Assembly (NCBI RefSeq): GCF_004342265.1
Contig: NZ_SMCS01000005.1
Location: forward strand, 186,001-250,000
Length of the DNA stretch: 64,000 nt
Origin: Luteibacter rhizovicinus
GTDB lineage: Bacteria; Pseudomonadota; Gammaproteobacteria; Xanthomonadales; Rhodanobacteraceae
Reading direction: 5' to 3'
This document shows, piece after piece, positions 46,701 through 61,700 of this stretch (positions are counted from its first letter, which is position 1; each line of letters begins with the position of its first letter). The notes under the pieces are model-generated. The model was not told the origin of the DNA. It saw nothing but the letters and a program-made list of their open reading frames with translations, and made no database searches. Made by a program: the position numbers and the translations under genes.

Positions 46701-49700
46701 GTGCCGAACGTCAAAGCGTCCTGGTCGCGATCGCTGACAACCACCGGCAAACTGATCGGCTGACCGGCAACGGCGACGATCTGGTCGGGCAAAGCGAATG
46801 CCGGCGGTTCGGTCAGGCTCCGCGCGGTGACGACGAAACTGATGGACTGGGCCAGTACGCGCGATGGGTCGCCATTGCCGTTGTCCTGTGCGGTGAGCGT
46901 GATGGTGTAATCGCCCCGGTCGTTGTCGCCGGGCGCGAAATGAATCGTCCCGGTGATGCGTCCGTCCGCGCCAGGCGGATTTTGGGTGTAGGTGGCAAAA
47001 CGCGGCAGGCCGGAAATGGTCAGCTGAATCGGGTTGCCGTCGATGTCCGTGATATTCACCGGAATGTCGAGCGTGGCGCCCTTATCGACGAACGCATTCG
47101 TAATCGGAGCGATATACGGAGCCCGGTTCGTATCGGCAACGACGATCGGAATCGTTACCTGGCTGACTGCCGGAGTTCCCGTGCCATCGCCATCGTCCGT
47201 GGCGATAACCGTCACATGATAGGTACCGGCCTGGGCATAGCCGGGCGTCCACACGATCTCAAGTGTGTCGGTATCGAAGGTCGCGCCCTCGGGCAGACCG
47301 AGTACCTGATAGGTGACCGTCGGAGCGACAGCGACGCCCTGATCCGTCGCGGGAGCACCGGTGCCCAGTCGCACCTTGGGCGCGAAACCGGGATTGTCCG
47401 GATCGAATGCAAAGACGCTGATGCGCAGATCCTGGCCTTCGACAACATTCCATGGGCTGCCCACGTTGCTGTCGAATACCGGTGCGCCGTTCGCATTCAG
47501 GACGCTGAAGTTCACCACCCGCGACGCGGTACGCGTCACGGCGGTGCCGTCGAGCGCGGTGAACGTGGCCGTGAGCAGGACATTGACGCTGTACGAACCG
47601 TGCTGGTCGAAGCCAGGCGTCCAGCTGAGCCAGCCGGTGTCGCTGTTCAGCGTCATGCCGCCGGGAATCGATGCCGCGCTGTAGCTCAGCGTGACGGTCG
47701 ATCCATCGGCGCGCGCCGTGCCGCCCGGCAACGAGCCGGCCAGCTGAAGACCGTACGCGTCGCCTTCGCGAAGTACCTGCGGCGCAACGGCTCCCAGTAC
47801 GGGGTTGGGTTGAGCCTGGGTCACGGTGATCGTGAAGGTCTCGCTGACCGTCGACTTTCCATCGCTGACACGTATCGTCACGTTCGAGTAGATACCTGCC
47901 TGCGAGTACGTCGGATTCCACGTAAGCAGACCGGTTTGTGCGTCGAACTGGGCGCCGGGGGGCAGGTTCGTGACGCTCATCGTCAGGACGTCGCCATCCG
48001 CGTCGGCGGCGCGCAGCGGGAGCGAAAGCGTCGCACCTTCGGCAAGTACGATGTCGTTCTGCCGACCCAGTACCGGCGTGCGGTTGCCTTGCTGGACGAC
48101 GACATGAAGCACACGGAGTGCCACGCCGCCACGCCCGTCCTGTACGCGCACGACCACGACAGTGTCCGCATCGGCGTTCGCACCGGGAGTCCAGCTGAGC
48201 GTCGCGACGGAATGGTAGTGACCGTCGGCATCTACCGTGTAGGCCCCCGTGGCGCTAATGGAAAGACCGGGAGGTGCCTGCACGACTTCCCAATGGAAGG
48301 CCGTTCCATCGTTGTCGACGGCTTCGAGCGTGGCATTCCAGGGCTGACCGATCGTCGCGGGCTGGTTGAACGTATCGGGTTTGCTCGTGCTGCCTACCGC
48401 GGGAATGGTCGGCGGCAGATTGGCTTGAGGAACCGCGTAAATACCATGGCCGAGATTGAACTTCGCCAGGTCGGCGAGCACGCCGGCGTTACCGAAGAAA
48501 TTCGCCGGAACCACCGTCACGGTCTGGTTGGCAAGGGTGGCACCTACCGCCAGCTTGCCCCCCATCGCTTGCAACGCGCCAGTCAGGTCGAGGATCCAGA
48601 AACCTGCCTGTGCGCCTGTGCCCTGAACCGCGCCATCGATACCGGAGGCGAAATAAGCGCCCGGATCCAGCAAAAGCATCAACGGCCCATGCAGGTCGTC
48701 GGTGCCGATGTTGGTGATGCTGACGTCGTAACTGACGGCACCCGTTGTGTGGTCGGCGCGCGTATTGGTAAACGCCAGCTGCACGGTGCTGCTCATATCC
48801 AGCAGCGCGGTGAAACCGCTGACCGTGTTCTGCCCGATGGCCAGGTGGCTGGCACTGCGCAGGTTGCCGTTGATAGTCAGCTGGTAGTGGCCCGCCGCGA
48901 TCCCGCTGACGTCGAGATATGCCGTATGCGTTACGGCGTCCCAACGAATATTTTTCGGGGTTATCGCCGTCGCACCCGTCTCGCTGGAGAGCAGGGTGAA
49001 GTTCGCGGCGTAGAACACGCTGGCCGGGTCCGCGAGCGCCGAAGCCGGATCGCTACCCAGCCACATATCCTGATCGAACCGCACCGCAATCTCACCAACA
49101 GGCAAGGGCAGCAGCGCCCCATCGGGTACGCTCGTCGCTAGTACCTTCGGCGCGTGCGCCGGAGCGATTTCGTCGACGTGGTTGGTCTGCGCTACGAGAA
49201 TGCGTCCGTCGCTGGTCGCGACGATCGCTTCGCCCTGCGTACCGCCGCCGGCGACCTGAAGAACGCGGCGGGAGTTCAGTTCGATCATCCACACCGTCGA
49301 ACCGTGTGTGGTATCGACGACGCCGGCGACCTGCACGTGCTGCGGCAGGGCGCCGGAAGCGAGCAACAGTCCGTCGAGCGGCGTGCCCGCCGCACCGAAG
49401 GCAATGGAGCTGACGACTCCGGTCAGGCGGTACTCGAGTTCCGCACGGCCGAGCGTGGCGCCGGACATCGGGAAGCTGACGATATCCGTGCTGCCCTTGG
49501 GATCGGCGGCCGCGATATCGCTACCGGTCCAGCGGATGCCCCACAGGCGCCCGTCCGGTCCGAATGCGAGGTCGCCTACGCGCGTATTGCTGAAGTGCTG
49601 CCACGCACGGTTCGGATTGGTTTCGTTCGGATGGAAGACTTCGATGCCGCTGCCGGAGGAAACAAAGATGTCGCCGGTGGACGGCTGGATGGCGAGAGCA

Positions 49701-52700
49701 TGTGTCAGCGGCTGGCCGGTCGGGCCCTGCATGCGCCGCACGATGGCGCCGCTGCTGGCATCGACCTGCAGCAGTTCGTTGCCGGTCATGACCCATAGCT
49801 GGCCAAGCGCGTCGACGGCCATGTCGAGTACGGGCGAGTCGAGGACGAAGAGCGGCGTCACCGAGTGACCGCCGTCCTTGCCGTAACGGTAAACCTCGTT
49901 GCGCTGGGCACCCGCACTGACGAGGACGCTGTGATCGGGCAGTTCGACCATCGCCATGGCACCGATATCGGCCGCGCCGGTAGCGAAGCCGTCGGCGAAA
50001 CCGCGCGAAACGAACGGGGCAAGCACGTTGCCCAGATCGCCAGCGTTGTTCGTCGATACCTGTCCCGGCAGGAGCTGGGCCGCATCGGTGAACAGCGGAT
50101 TGGCCGGGTAGTTGCGATCCGGTGCCGCCTGCGGAACGGTCGGGCTCTGCTCGACGCCCGGCGTCACGCCAAGGCCATCCAGCACCTGCTGGCGACCGCC
50201 ATCGTCGGGCAGGACCGCGTTCGTGACATTGGCCGCTTCGCGATTGCCCGCGTTGTCGGTGGCGACGGCGAGGAACTCGTAATGGTGACCCGCTTCGCCA
50301 TTGAAGACGGCTTCGGTCTTGTCCGGTCCGACCTGGCGCTGCCAGATGCGGAAGTCGCCGCCATCGGTCGCGACATACACGGTAACGAAACGGATGCCGC
50401 TCGCATCGTCGCTCGCATTCCACTTCACCGAATAGGTCGGCGCGCCGTTGACGTCGTTGCCGAGGCTCGTCGCCGTGACCGTGGTATGCGGCACGCTGGC
50501 GTCCAGCGTCGTGTTCACGGTCACGCTGTCGATCGGCGGCGCGCCGTCGAAGAAAATGCGTGCGGTCGTCGCGATACGCGAACCGGATACGGCGGTCGCC
50601 GATGCGGCAACCGTGAAGCTGACGAAACCGCCGGACTGCGCGCTGCTGCCCGAAAGCAGCGCACGCGTCAGATCCTGCATCACTTCGCCGGTGGCCGGAT
50701 CGATGGCCTGGATCAGCCATGTCGCGATACGCGATTCGACGTCGATGCCCGCGCTGACGCGAAGCACGTAGCCCTTGCTGCCGCTGAAGTCGAAATCGGC
50801 CTGGAAGTTCGCGCGATCCGCCGGTACGTGGATGCTGATGTCGCCGAGCTTCAGATCGCCGAGGCGTAGCGAACGCGGATCCAGCGACGGATCGAGCTGC
50901 GTCACGATGCGGATCTGGCCCACGCCTTGCTGGGTCGGATTCGCGAACGCGAACGTATACGGCAGCGGTGTCCCGGCCGGAACATAGACACTGCCGTCGC
51001 TTGCCGTGCTGCGTCCCTGCGGACCCTGCACGCTGATAGCGGCATCGGCAGCACCGCGCTGCTGCGCGACGATCTGCAGATACTGGGCGAGATTGAGCGC
51101 CTTGCCCGGCAACGGATTGAACTTCTCGTCGAGCAGGCCCTGCGAACGCAGGTACTCGAGTTCGGAGCGACCGCCCACGAAGATCTGGAAGTTCTCGAAC
51201 TGCAGCGTGCGTCCCACGTGCTGGTCGTAATCGGCCGGATTGGCCAGGGCCGGCACCGGTACTTCGACGTAGTCGCCTTCGTCGTCCTCGCGGATTTCGA
51301 TATGGTCGATCGGTCCCTTCGCGGCTTTCGGATCGCCGCTATAGGCGGCCGTGTCGCCATACCACTGCTGCACCTTGGCGAAGAATCCGAGCAGGTCGGC
51401 CTGCGTGCGATAGCTGTCGCCGCCGCGCGAAAGCAGGATGCCGGCAGCCAGGGTCGCATTCAGGCTGACGACCTGCGGATTGGTGGTGATCGGCGGTGCC
51501 TGGTTCTCGGGCGTCAGCATGCCCGCCGTTTCCAGCGCGGCCAGCCAGCCGTTGACCCAGGTCGACGCGTCGGCGGCGAGCACGGACAGGTTCACCGGCG
51601 CGCTGGCATCTGCGAGGATGGCGGTACGCAGACGCAACGCATACGCCGTCTGTTCGGCGACGAATTGCGCACGCGTCAGCGCGGTCGCGGACGCCACCAC
51701 GTTCATCTGGAACGATTCGGAAAGGATTTCGAGCTTGCTGATGCGGTCTTGCGGATCGGCCGCGAGGAAGCGGGCCGTTAGGCCGGCGGAAATTTTGTCC
51801 AGTCCGCTGACGCCGGCATCGAGGATGCCTTTCGTCTTCCAGTCCGGATGCGTCGCATACAAGGCGTCGCGCAAGCCGTCGAAATCGCGGTTGAGCCACG
51901 CCGTCAGACCCGGATAGGTCTGCAGGCGGAAGGTCATGCCGACGAAACCGTGAGCGGCCACGTCGAAGGCATAACCCGGTGCGAGGTTGTAGCCGTTGGT
52001 GTTCAGCGTGCCATCGAGCGAGGCCCACGGAATATCCGTGCGCGACTGTGTCGAAGGCGTCTGCCCGTAACCCATGGTGTTCGCCGGCGCGCCGGCGATG
52101 TTGCCGTAAGGCGAACCGCCGACGTTGGCGCCGAACAGCGCATAGGGCAGGTTGAGGCCGTCGAGCAGGTACTGGTTGTAACCCATCTCCACCGCACCGA
52201 AATCGAAGCGGACGTAAGGCGTGTTGACGTTGGTAAGACTCTGCAACGACACCGTATAGGTCGCGCTGTCGCCCGGCTCGAGATTGCGCGGACCACCGAC
52301 ACCGATGGTCACATCGTCCTCGATACCACGCTCCACGAGATAACGATTCGCTTCGGTGATGCTCTGGCCGTTCGGATTGATGACCGTGACGTCGTACAGG
52401 CCGAGCGGGAAGGCGCGTGTGTCGAAGATGGCGCGGATATGCGTTGCGTCCAGCACCTGCCAGCGATCGGGTTCGGCCTCGTAGACGCCGGGGCGGGTGA
52501 GCTTGACGAGCGCTCCGGGCTGGAAGCTGGAGCCGTAGATGTCCAGCGTGACCCAGCGATGCGCATCGTCGCTGACACCGCCCGAATCCGGCGTGATCTT
52601 CGTGATCGACAACGGCAGCAGGTCGGCGCGCAGCGTTGCCGGCACGGCGTGGCCGCCACGGCTGCGTACGAGGATGTAGTAGTCGCCCGCCAGCGTGCTG

Positions 52701-55700
52701 GCGATCAGCGCTTGCTGGTCGGCGGATGAGGCATTGCTGTACGAGGCGTCGTACGCATAGGTGGTCGGGATATCGCCGTAACGGATATACAGCTCGTTGT
52801 CGCCGGATTGCGCGGTGGAATCGAGCAGCACGCGCAGCGTCTGGCCAGCCGCGACGCTCACCTTGTAGAGCTGGGTCTGGCCATCGGACAACGTGATCGC
52901 CGCGGGACTCGCCACATCGAGGCGCGGTACCTGGGTCTGGATCACGGCGGCCGATGCGGTGAGGTTGTTCGCCTCGCCCGGTGCCATGACCAGGCCGGTC
53001 GGGCCGTAATAAATGCCGCCTTCGAAGACTTCGTTGTAGAGATCGGGGCGGACGATGATGCGCCAGGTGCCGTCCTTCAGCGGAGGCAGGTTGGCCGTGA
53101 GCGTGCCGGTATAGCTGCCCTGGCCGATGAGATCGCCGATATGCAGCACCTTGCCGAGCAGGATGTCGTCCAGTCCCCAGGTGTTGTCCGCCGAGAGATA
53201 GATCGCATCCGTCCACTGACCGTGCGCGGTATTGGCCGAGTCGTTGCTCACCGTATAGGCGATCGTGACCGGCTGGCCGACCTGGGCCTGCGGGGGCACC
53301 GTGACCTGACCGACCTTGAGGTCGGCCGGTGGCGGCGTCTCCACGATAATCGGCTGGACGGCGGCGGTGGCATTGTTCTGGTCGTTGCCGAATTCCAGCA
53401 CCTTGCCACTCGGACCCGCGCCGAAGGCACGTGCGGGATCGGTAATGACGAAGACGTAGTACGGGCCGTCGAGGTCGCCGGGCGCGGTGATGGTAAAGCG
53501 GCCGTCATAACTGCCGGAGGCGCTCAGGCCGCCGGAATGACCGAGATAACCGAGGTAACGATCCTGGTTGACGTCGAGGAAGCGGTCGCGCGACAGATAG
53601 ATCAGGTCGTTCCATGCGCTCTGGTCGCTGGGGGTCGCACCGCCCGCGTTGTAGACGGTGTAGTCGACGACAAAGGACTGTCCCGCGACGACATGGTCGG
53701 GCGCAGTGACCTTCGATACCGTGAGATCGGGCGGTGTAGCCAGCGTGATCGGCAGGGCAATCGAGGAGACATTATTGCCTTCGTCGCGGAACTCCAGCAC
53801 CGAGCCGGGACCGTCGCCGGCGACGACGTCCAGACCGGCACGGATCGAACTCGGCTCGCTGTAGAGCCAGTCTTTCAGCGTGGAGGTATCGGCTTTTACG
53901 ATGACGTGGAAGTTGCCGCTGATCGACTGCGGTAAGTGGAACGTCACCGACTGCGTATACGACTCGCCCGGCAGCAGGAAGCGCGGCTTGCCATTGGCAT
54001 CGGTGAGCGAGATGCCCACGACCCGTCCCGGGTTGTCGTAAAGCGAGCCTTCCGGCAACGGTGTATCGGACGCGTCGAGCGACGCATCGTTGGACAGATA
54101 GACGCCATCGGACCAGCCCGACACGCGCGTGGCGCGGTCGCCACGGTTGGTGACGACCCAGGTCACGGTGACCAGCTCGCCGGATTGCGGTGCCGGATTG
54201 GAAATCGTAATGCCGTCGATCTGCAGATCGGCTTCGCGATAGGTAATGGCGAGGCTGCCGCTACCGATGTTGTTGTTGCCCAGCGTGCCTTCGTAGACCG
54301 ACTTGCCGTAGTAGAAAACGTCGTTCGCGTTGATCGTGCCGGTGAGCTGTTCGGTCGCTGCATTCGGTTGCGGCACGGGCGAGCTGAGCGTTTCGCCCGG
54401 CATGCTGTCCGTAATGACATAGATGTAGTACTTGCCGTCCGTACCCGGCGGCAGTTGCACGTTCGCGGTGACGCTATAGCTCGCGCCGGCGGGAAGGCCC
54501 GCGAGGTTGTAATGCGTGAATGCACCGAGCGCCGTCGCTCGCTTGGGGATGAACGTCGGATCGGTACTGATGTAGACCGAGTCCACCCAGCCGACGGTCG
54601 ACGGCCATACCGCCTCGCCCTTGTTGGTCACCGTCCAGGTGATGGGGGTGAGCTCTCCCGACCAGTTCTGCGGCTGGGTGACGATCGAGGTCACCTGCAG
54701 ATCGGCGGGATGGGTCACGACGTTCGACGCGATCGCGGTGACGTTGTTGCTTTCGTTGACTTCGCGGACGTTGTTGTACGCATCCGTGCGGACGACGACG
54801 TAACCGCCGTTCACCGATGGTGCGAGCTGGAGGGTCTGCGAAACCGTGTACTTCTCGCCGTTGTTCAGCGTACGGCTTTGCGTATAGCTGCCGATCAGCC
54901 AGAACTTCGTGGCCTTGGACAGATCGGGGTTGTCCGCGACGTAGACCGAATCGGTCCAGCCGCCAGTGAACAGATCGCCCTGGTTCTGCACCGTATAGCC
55001 GAACGTGATCGTCCCGCCGGCATCGACCGTCGCGGGTGCGGTGACCTGGGTCACGACCAGATCCGGCGGCGTAATGCCGAGGACGCTGATCGCGCGGGCC
55101 TTGTAGTTATTGTTGTCGACCTGGTTCGGGTCGTCCGGATTGATATTGGAGGCGAGCGTGTCCTCAAGGATGCTGTCGTATGCATCGCTCCAGACGGTGA
55201 TGTAGTACTTGCCGCTGAAGGTATCGTCCGGAATCGTGACGCGCAGGGTGCCCAGATAGTCGGCGCCGATGGCCAGATTGCCGGTGTGCACGACCGAGCC
55301 GAGCAGCACGTCGCCCTTGTTCGCACCGGGGCGACGCGGGTCCTTGGCCAGCCATACCGTGTCGGTCCAGCTGTTGATATCGGCGGATACGCCGCGGGTT
55401 GTCGCGCTACCGGAATTGGTGACCTTGTAATCGACCTGGATCGTAGCGCCATGCACCGCCTGATCGGGCGCGGTGACGTTGCTGGTGACCAGATCGGCGA
55501 ACGGCACCGGGTCCACGTAGAAGTGAGCGGCGCGAACGTTGTTCTGCTCGTTCGGGTATTCGTCGACGACGTTGTCCGCGTCGGTGACAACAATCAGGTA
55601 GACATTGCCGCGGTACTGGATCGGAATATTGATCGTGCCGCTTGCGTTCGTGTAGCTGCCGGTCGGAGCCAGCGCGCTGCCATTGTCGAAGACGCCGACG

Positions 55701-58700
55701 AGCACATCGTCGCCGCTGAGCAGGCCATCGAGCGACAGGTAGACCTTGTCGCGCCAGTGACCGTTGGCCGGCATCGGACCCTGGTTGACGACGGTGTACT
55801 GGATGCCGACCGTGGTGCCGGCGGTGACGTGGTCGGGTACGACGACATTACCTACCTGCAGATCCGGGCGGCTCTGCAAGCTGATCTGCGATGCGTCGCT
55901 GGCGATCAGCAAGTTGTTCAGGCGCGCGGCGCCGTATTCGTAAACCTGCGCACCGTCGCCGCCGAGATTGGCGTTGGTGATGACTTCGATCCGGTACAGG
56001 CCTTCGATCTTCGACGGCAGGCGAAGCTGTTCGGTACGCGTATAGCTGATGCCCGCGCCGAGCGGACGATCGTAGGTGAAGCTGCCAAGCGTGATCGTCG
56101 CACCATTGCCGCTGACGGGCACGAGCTTGACGGTATCGACCCACGGACCGGTAGCCGTGGCCGTGCCGTTATTGATAACGGTCCATGCCACGTCGACGAC
56201 GGAACCTTCGACCGCCGCGGCCGGCATGCTGACCGTCTGCACCACGAGATCGGGCGAGGGTGCCAGCTGCACGGGCAGGGCGATGCTGTGACCGGTGTCG
56301 TTGTTGTTGTAGACGAACTCGAACGGGCCGCCGGTCTTGACGTTGAGGTAGTAATTGCCTGAGATGCCGTTAGGCATCGTCACGACGATGCTGCGCGTAT
56401 AGCTGTCGCCGATGGCGAGCTGGCCGATATGGTCCGCGTTGCCAAGCTGGAAAATGGTGCCGGTGCCGTCGGGCAGCGAGCTGAGCCAGACCTGGTCGCG
56501 CCATTCGGACGTATCGGTAATGCCGATGCCCTGATTGACGACGTTCCACGTCACCGTGAGGGACTGGCCGCTGATCGCGGCGCCCTGCGAGCCCACCGAT
56601 TGCACGACGAGATCGGCATACGGTTTCGGCATGATGTCGACGGTGTGGTCGAGCAATGCGGCATCGTTGGCGGTCGCGCCATTCTGGAACACGGTATGTG
56701 CCGCGTCGGTCACGACGAAGAGCTTGTAGCGACCGGTGGTGCCCGGCGGCAGCATCGTGCTGAACTGCCCGTTGTAGCTTGCACCCACGGCAAGCGCGCC
56801 GTCGTGGCGCACTTCGCCGACGACGATATCGTCGCCATTGCCGAGGATGTCGTCGGTGGAGAGGACGATGCGATCCGTCCAGCCCGTGCTGTCGCCCGCG
56901 CCCGTACCCTGGTTGGTCACCGTCCAGGTCACCGCCAGGGTGGCCGGGTCGGCGATCAGCGTGGCGGGCGCCTGCACGGCGCTCACCGCGAGATCGGCAT
57001 GGGCCGCCATCTGGACCGTCAGGCCGTTGCGGTACGTGTTGTTGTCGCGAGCGCGGTCGTCGATCGCGCGCGCGGCATCGGTCACCACGACGATTTCGTA
57101 GTCGCCGCTCGCTTCGAGCGGCAACGCGAACGAAGCGGATGCATTGTAGGTCGCACCGGTGGCCAGCCCGCCGGCGTGCGCGATCTCGCCGACCTTGACC
57201 AGCGTGCCGTTATGCGAAAGGAAGACCTGGTCGATCCAGCCGCCGAGGGCGGCACCGCCGTTGTTGGCGACGGTCCAGCCGACGGTTACCGTCGTGCCTG
57301 ATAGCACCAACGTCGGACCCGAAACAGCCGATACCGTCAGATCGGGCCGCGCGATGACCACCGGGGCGGTGGCCGCCGTGTCGTTATCCGATTCGCCGTT
57401 GCGTTCGTAGACCGTGTCGTCGGCATCGGTGCGAACGAGCCACGTATACGTACCTTCCGCGAACCATGCGGGAACCGCGACGTCGATGCTGCGCGCCGCG
57501 CTTGCACCGACATCGAGACCATCGGTGTAGAAACGGCTGCCGACTTCGGTCAGCGTGCCGTCCGCGGCTTTCAGGTATACGCGATCGCGCCATGCGCCGG
57601 TCGTCGCGACATTGCCGATGTTGTGCGCGGTATACGCGACCGAAACGCTGTCGCCGGGACGCAGGGCGGTCGGTCCCGTGACGTCGCTCACGGTGAGATT
57701 CGCCGCCGGCGCAAGCGAAATATGCAGGACCGAAGCGGACGCCTTCGTGTTGTTGCCGACGTGACCGTTCTCCACGACGACGCCGTTGAGATTCGTCAGT
57801 ACCAGGATGTAGTAATCGCCGACGAGGTCGCGCGGCAGGCTGAGCGTCGCCGTCGCGGTATAGCTGTCGCCTACGGCAAGCACACCGGCATGCACGACCG
57901 AGCCGGCCAGCACGATGTCGTCGGCCGAGGGAACGCCCGTGCGCGATAGATACACGCGGTCGTTCCACAGCGAGAGATTGGTCGGTGCATTGCCGCTGTT
58001 GGTCACCTGCCAGCTGATCAGGACGTTCTCGCCGCTCTGCGCGACGGTGGGTGCCGTGACCTGGGTGACGCCGAGATCGGCATAGGCCGCCGCGACATCG
58101 ATGGCATTCGCGCCACTGACGGTATGCGCGCGCGTATCCGGCTGCAGTACTTCGCCGCGTGCGTCGCTGCGCACGGCAAGGAAATAGCGTCCGTCGCCCA
58201 GCAGCGGAAGCGTGAGAGCCAGCGTCTGGGCGTAGCTCTGTCCTGCCGTGAGTGCACCGTTGTGACGGATGCTGCCGATGACGATGTCGTCGCCATTGCC
58301 GATGATGCTATCGGTGCTGAGCACGATTTCATCGGTCCACGAATCGCCGGTGGCGGCCTGTCCGCGGTTGGTGACCGTCCAGCTGACGTTGACCGTCTGT
58401 CCGCCGGTTGCCTTCACGGGTGCCGACACGTCGGCGACGGTGAGGTCCGCATAGGCAGTCGTGGCGGAGACCATGCTGCCGCTTGCCGAGTTGTTCGTTT
58501 CGGCATCGTTGGTCAGATTGGCCTCGTACAGCACGCCGACGCCGGCCGTGTTCTGATCGGCCGTGACGGTGACGGCGAGGTTGCCGGCACCGCGCAGACC
58601 GTCGGGCAGACGGAAGGTGTAGCTGCGCAGACGGTGACCGCCCGGGCCGATCGGTCCGTTCGGTCCGTTCGGTTGACCGTCCACGAGAGTGGCCGGGTCG

Positions 58701-61700
58701 TAAGGCAGCGTCGCGTCGACGAGTACCAGACCCGAGTCCGCGCGGGCGACGGTGATGCGATCGTTGAACGCCGCGGCGGTGGGGCTGCTGCCGTCGTTCC
58801 AGTCTTCCCAGGTAATGGTGACGATACCGCCGGCTTGCACGGTCGTGCTGACGATCTGCAGGTTGCGCACGGTAAGGTCGGGACCGACGACCGTCGCGAG
58901 CGAGGCGACGTTGTTGGTTTCCGCGGTACCCGCGGCATTCGCTTCGGCGATCTCGTTGAGCGAGTCGGCGATAACCCGGACCGAGAAATTGCCCGCGGCG
59001 TCGATCCCGTCGGGCCAGTTGAACGTGGCGTGCCGCGCGCGGTTGCTGCCGGCGGCGAACGCACCGTCGCCAAGCAGCTCGCGCAGGGTGACCGTGGCCA
59101 CGACGCGGCCGGTCGACGTATTGCGCACTTCGAGCGTTTCGCTGAATGGAGCAACCACGGCGGTACTGCCGCTGTTGGAGGTGACCCAGTCCACCGCGAC
59201 CTGCTGGCCGGGTACGAAACCGCCCGCGGGTGTCAGGACCAGCTGGCCAACCGTGAGGTCGGCATAAGGTGCGAGCGTGACCTGGATATCCAGGTGCGCC
59301 GTATTGTTGCTTTCGCCCGTGCCGCTGGAATTGCTTTCTTTCAGCAGGTTGTCGGAGTCGGCGATGATCGTGATCGACAACGTGCCCGTCGCATCGCTGC
59401 CGTCGGGAAGATGGAGCAGCGCATGGCGCACGATGGCGCCGCCGACACCGATGCCGGTGTTGGACGGATCTGTACTGTCGTAGGGCACGACGATGTCGAG
59501 GACGATGGCACCCGTCGCGGTGTTGCGCACGATGACGCGATCGTTCCAGCTACCGCCGGTGGCGAGCGTGCCGCGGTTTTCCTCGGTCCACGAAAGATCG
59601 ACGGTCTGGCCGCTGTGGATGTCGCTCGCGGGGGCGACGGCCGCGGTGTTGATCGTCAGATCCGGCGCGGGGTTGGTAATCAGCGTGTCGAGGATGACCG
59701 TGGGCGGATCGATGACGTGCACCATGCGGAACGCGACGGGGGTCGACGTAACGCCGTAACCGTCGATGCGTTCGAGCGACAGTGTATAGGTGCCGCCCTG
59801 GGTGATCTTGCCCAGATCGAAGCCGGTGCCGTCGATGAAATAGTGGTAGACGCCAGCTGCCTGGTCATACACGGAACGCCACGATCCCATGACCGCGGGC
59901 GAGACGACCGTCCTGCCCAACGGATCGCGTAGCGACAGGTATACCTGTGTCGCCTGCGTATCGTTGGCAAGCTGGCCGGGAAGAATGTCGAGGTAGTAGT
60001 GCTGGCCCGCGTCCAGCGCATAGGTATACGTCGCGACGGCGTTGGGTGTCGCTACCTGCGTCTGGATCGTCGTATCGACGGCGACCGGGGTGGCACTGGC
60101 GGCGTCCATGACCCGGAAGTTGTAGTTTCCGGACGCGGTCGTGTTGCTGTCCAGAAGCAGCGTGTAATCGCCGGCGGGAACGAACAGCGACGGATTCAGG
60201 GAGTAGGAGTAGTAATTGTTGTAATAGCCCAGCGTGCTACCCGATATCAGCACGCTGCCGTTGGAACCCAGCAGACGCCAGTACACGTTCTTGTCCGCGC
60301 TAAGCGTATCGAACGTCAGCAGCTTTCCTTCGTCCAGGTGCAGCGCGTAGCTGACACTGCCGCCGTTGGCGGGCAACGTACCGGACACGGATGTATTCAG
60401 GGGCAACGGCGATGTCGTGGTATCGATGGAGAAGCGGACACTGGCGGTTCCGGATATCCGGCCTTCGCCATCGATGACGAGAACATAGTCGCCCGGCGGC
60501 ACGGCGAGAGAGCCGCTCATGTTGTACATGTTGCCCGACGCCACGATCTGTCCGTAACGCGAGATCAGCTTCCAGGCAGGCGATCCGTTGGTGTTGCCCG
60601 TGCCCGGATCGAATACGATCCGGCCGCTGGCATCCACCGTGACGCGATAGGCGAGCACGCCGGTATTGGTATCGAGCTGTCCCGAAGCGATGGCCCCGGA
60701 GGCGAGGGCTTGCGCACCCGCCAGGTCAGTGAGCACGAAGCGCAAAGGGTTCGAGGAATAGGTGTTGCTCAGACGCAGCACGTAGCGGCCGTCGGCGTTC
60801 AGCCGGATGGCCTGTTTCGTGGCTCCGTTGATGTCCTGCGAATAGACGAGCACGCCGTGGCTGTCATAGACATCCGCGTGGCCGTAGAGCTGGCTGTTCA
60901 GCGTGGTAAGCCACAACAGCTGACCCGCCTGGCCGTCGAAGGCGAAGTTCAGACCGCCGTTCGAAGGAAGCTGGGCGCTGACCGGCGTGCCGATCGCGAT
61001 GTCGCGACTGACCGCACCGAGGGCGATGGTGTTGTTGAACGACACATTGGCGGCATTGCCGTATGCGTCGCGTACGAGGAAATAGGTGCCCGTGCGCGAC
61101 AACGGCGCGGAGACCTGACCGGGTTGGATGTCCGCCACGCGCGCGCCGAAGGCGTCGTAGATCGTCCACGTGGAACCGTCGTATCCGCCCGCCAGGGCGA
61201 ACGTGCCGCCGGCGATGGCCTGGAAGGTGTACGCGGATGCATAACCGTTCGATACATAGCCGCTGATCGTTCCGCCATCGCCCACGGTTCCCGCGGCGCC
61301 GAGGTCGAGCAGGCGCAGACCGAGGTAGTTGCCATTGCCGGTGGATACGCGAAGCTCATAGTTGCCCGCGTTTACTTCGAACAGCGCGCCGCCACCCGCA
61401 TTGGAATTATTGAACGTGCCACTGGCGACAACCTGGCCGTCGCGCAGCAGCGTCCACTGTCGCGCCTGTCCGTACATCTGGGTGATGTCGGCGAGCACAT
61501 GCGTGGATGCATTGACCGAGAAGTACACCGAATCTTCGTAGTACAGCCCGGTGTTCGTCCCGAACGGCGTCGGCTCGTGGGCAACGGAGAACGAGACCGT
61601 CGCGGGCGTTCCGCTTGACTCGTGGGCTTCGGCACTGAGCAGGTAACGGCCCGGTCCGACGACAAAGCTGTTGTTGTCGGCCATGTCGGAGGAACGGACG

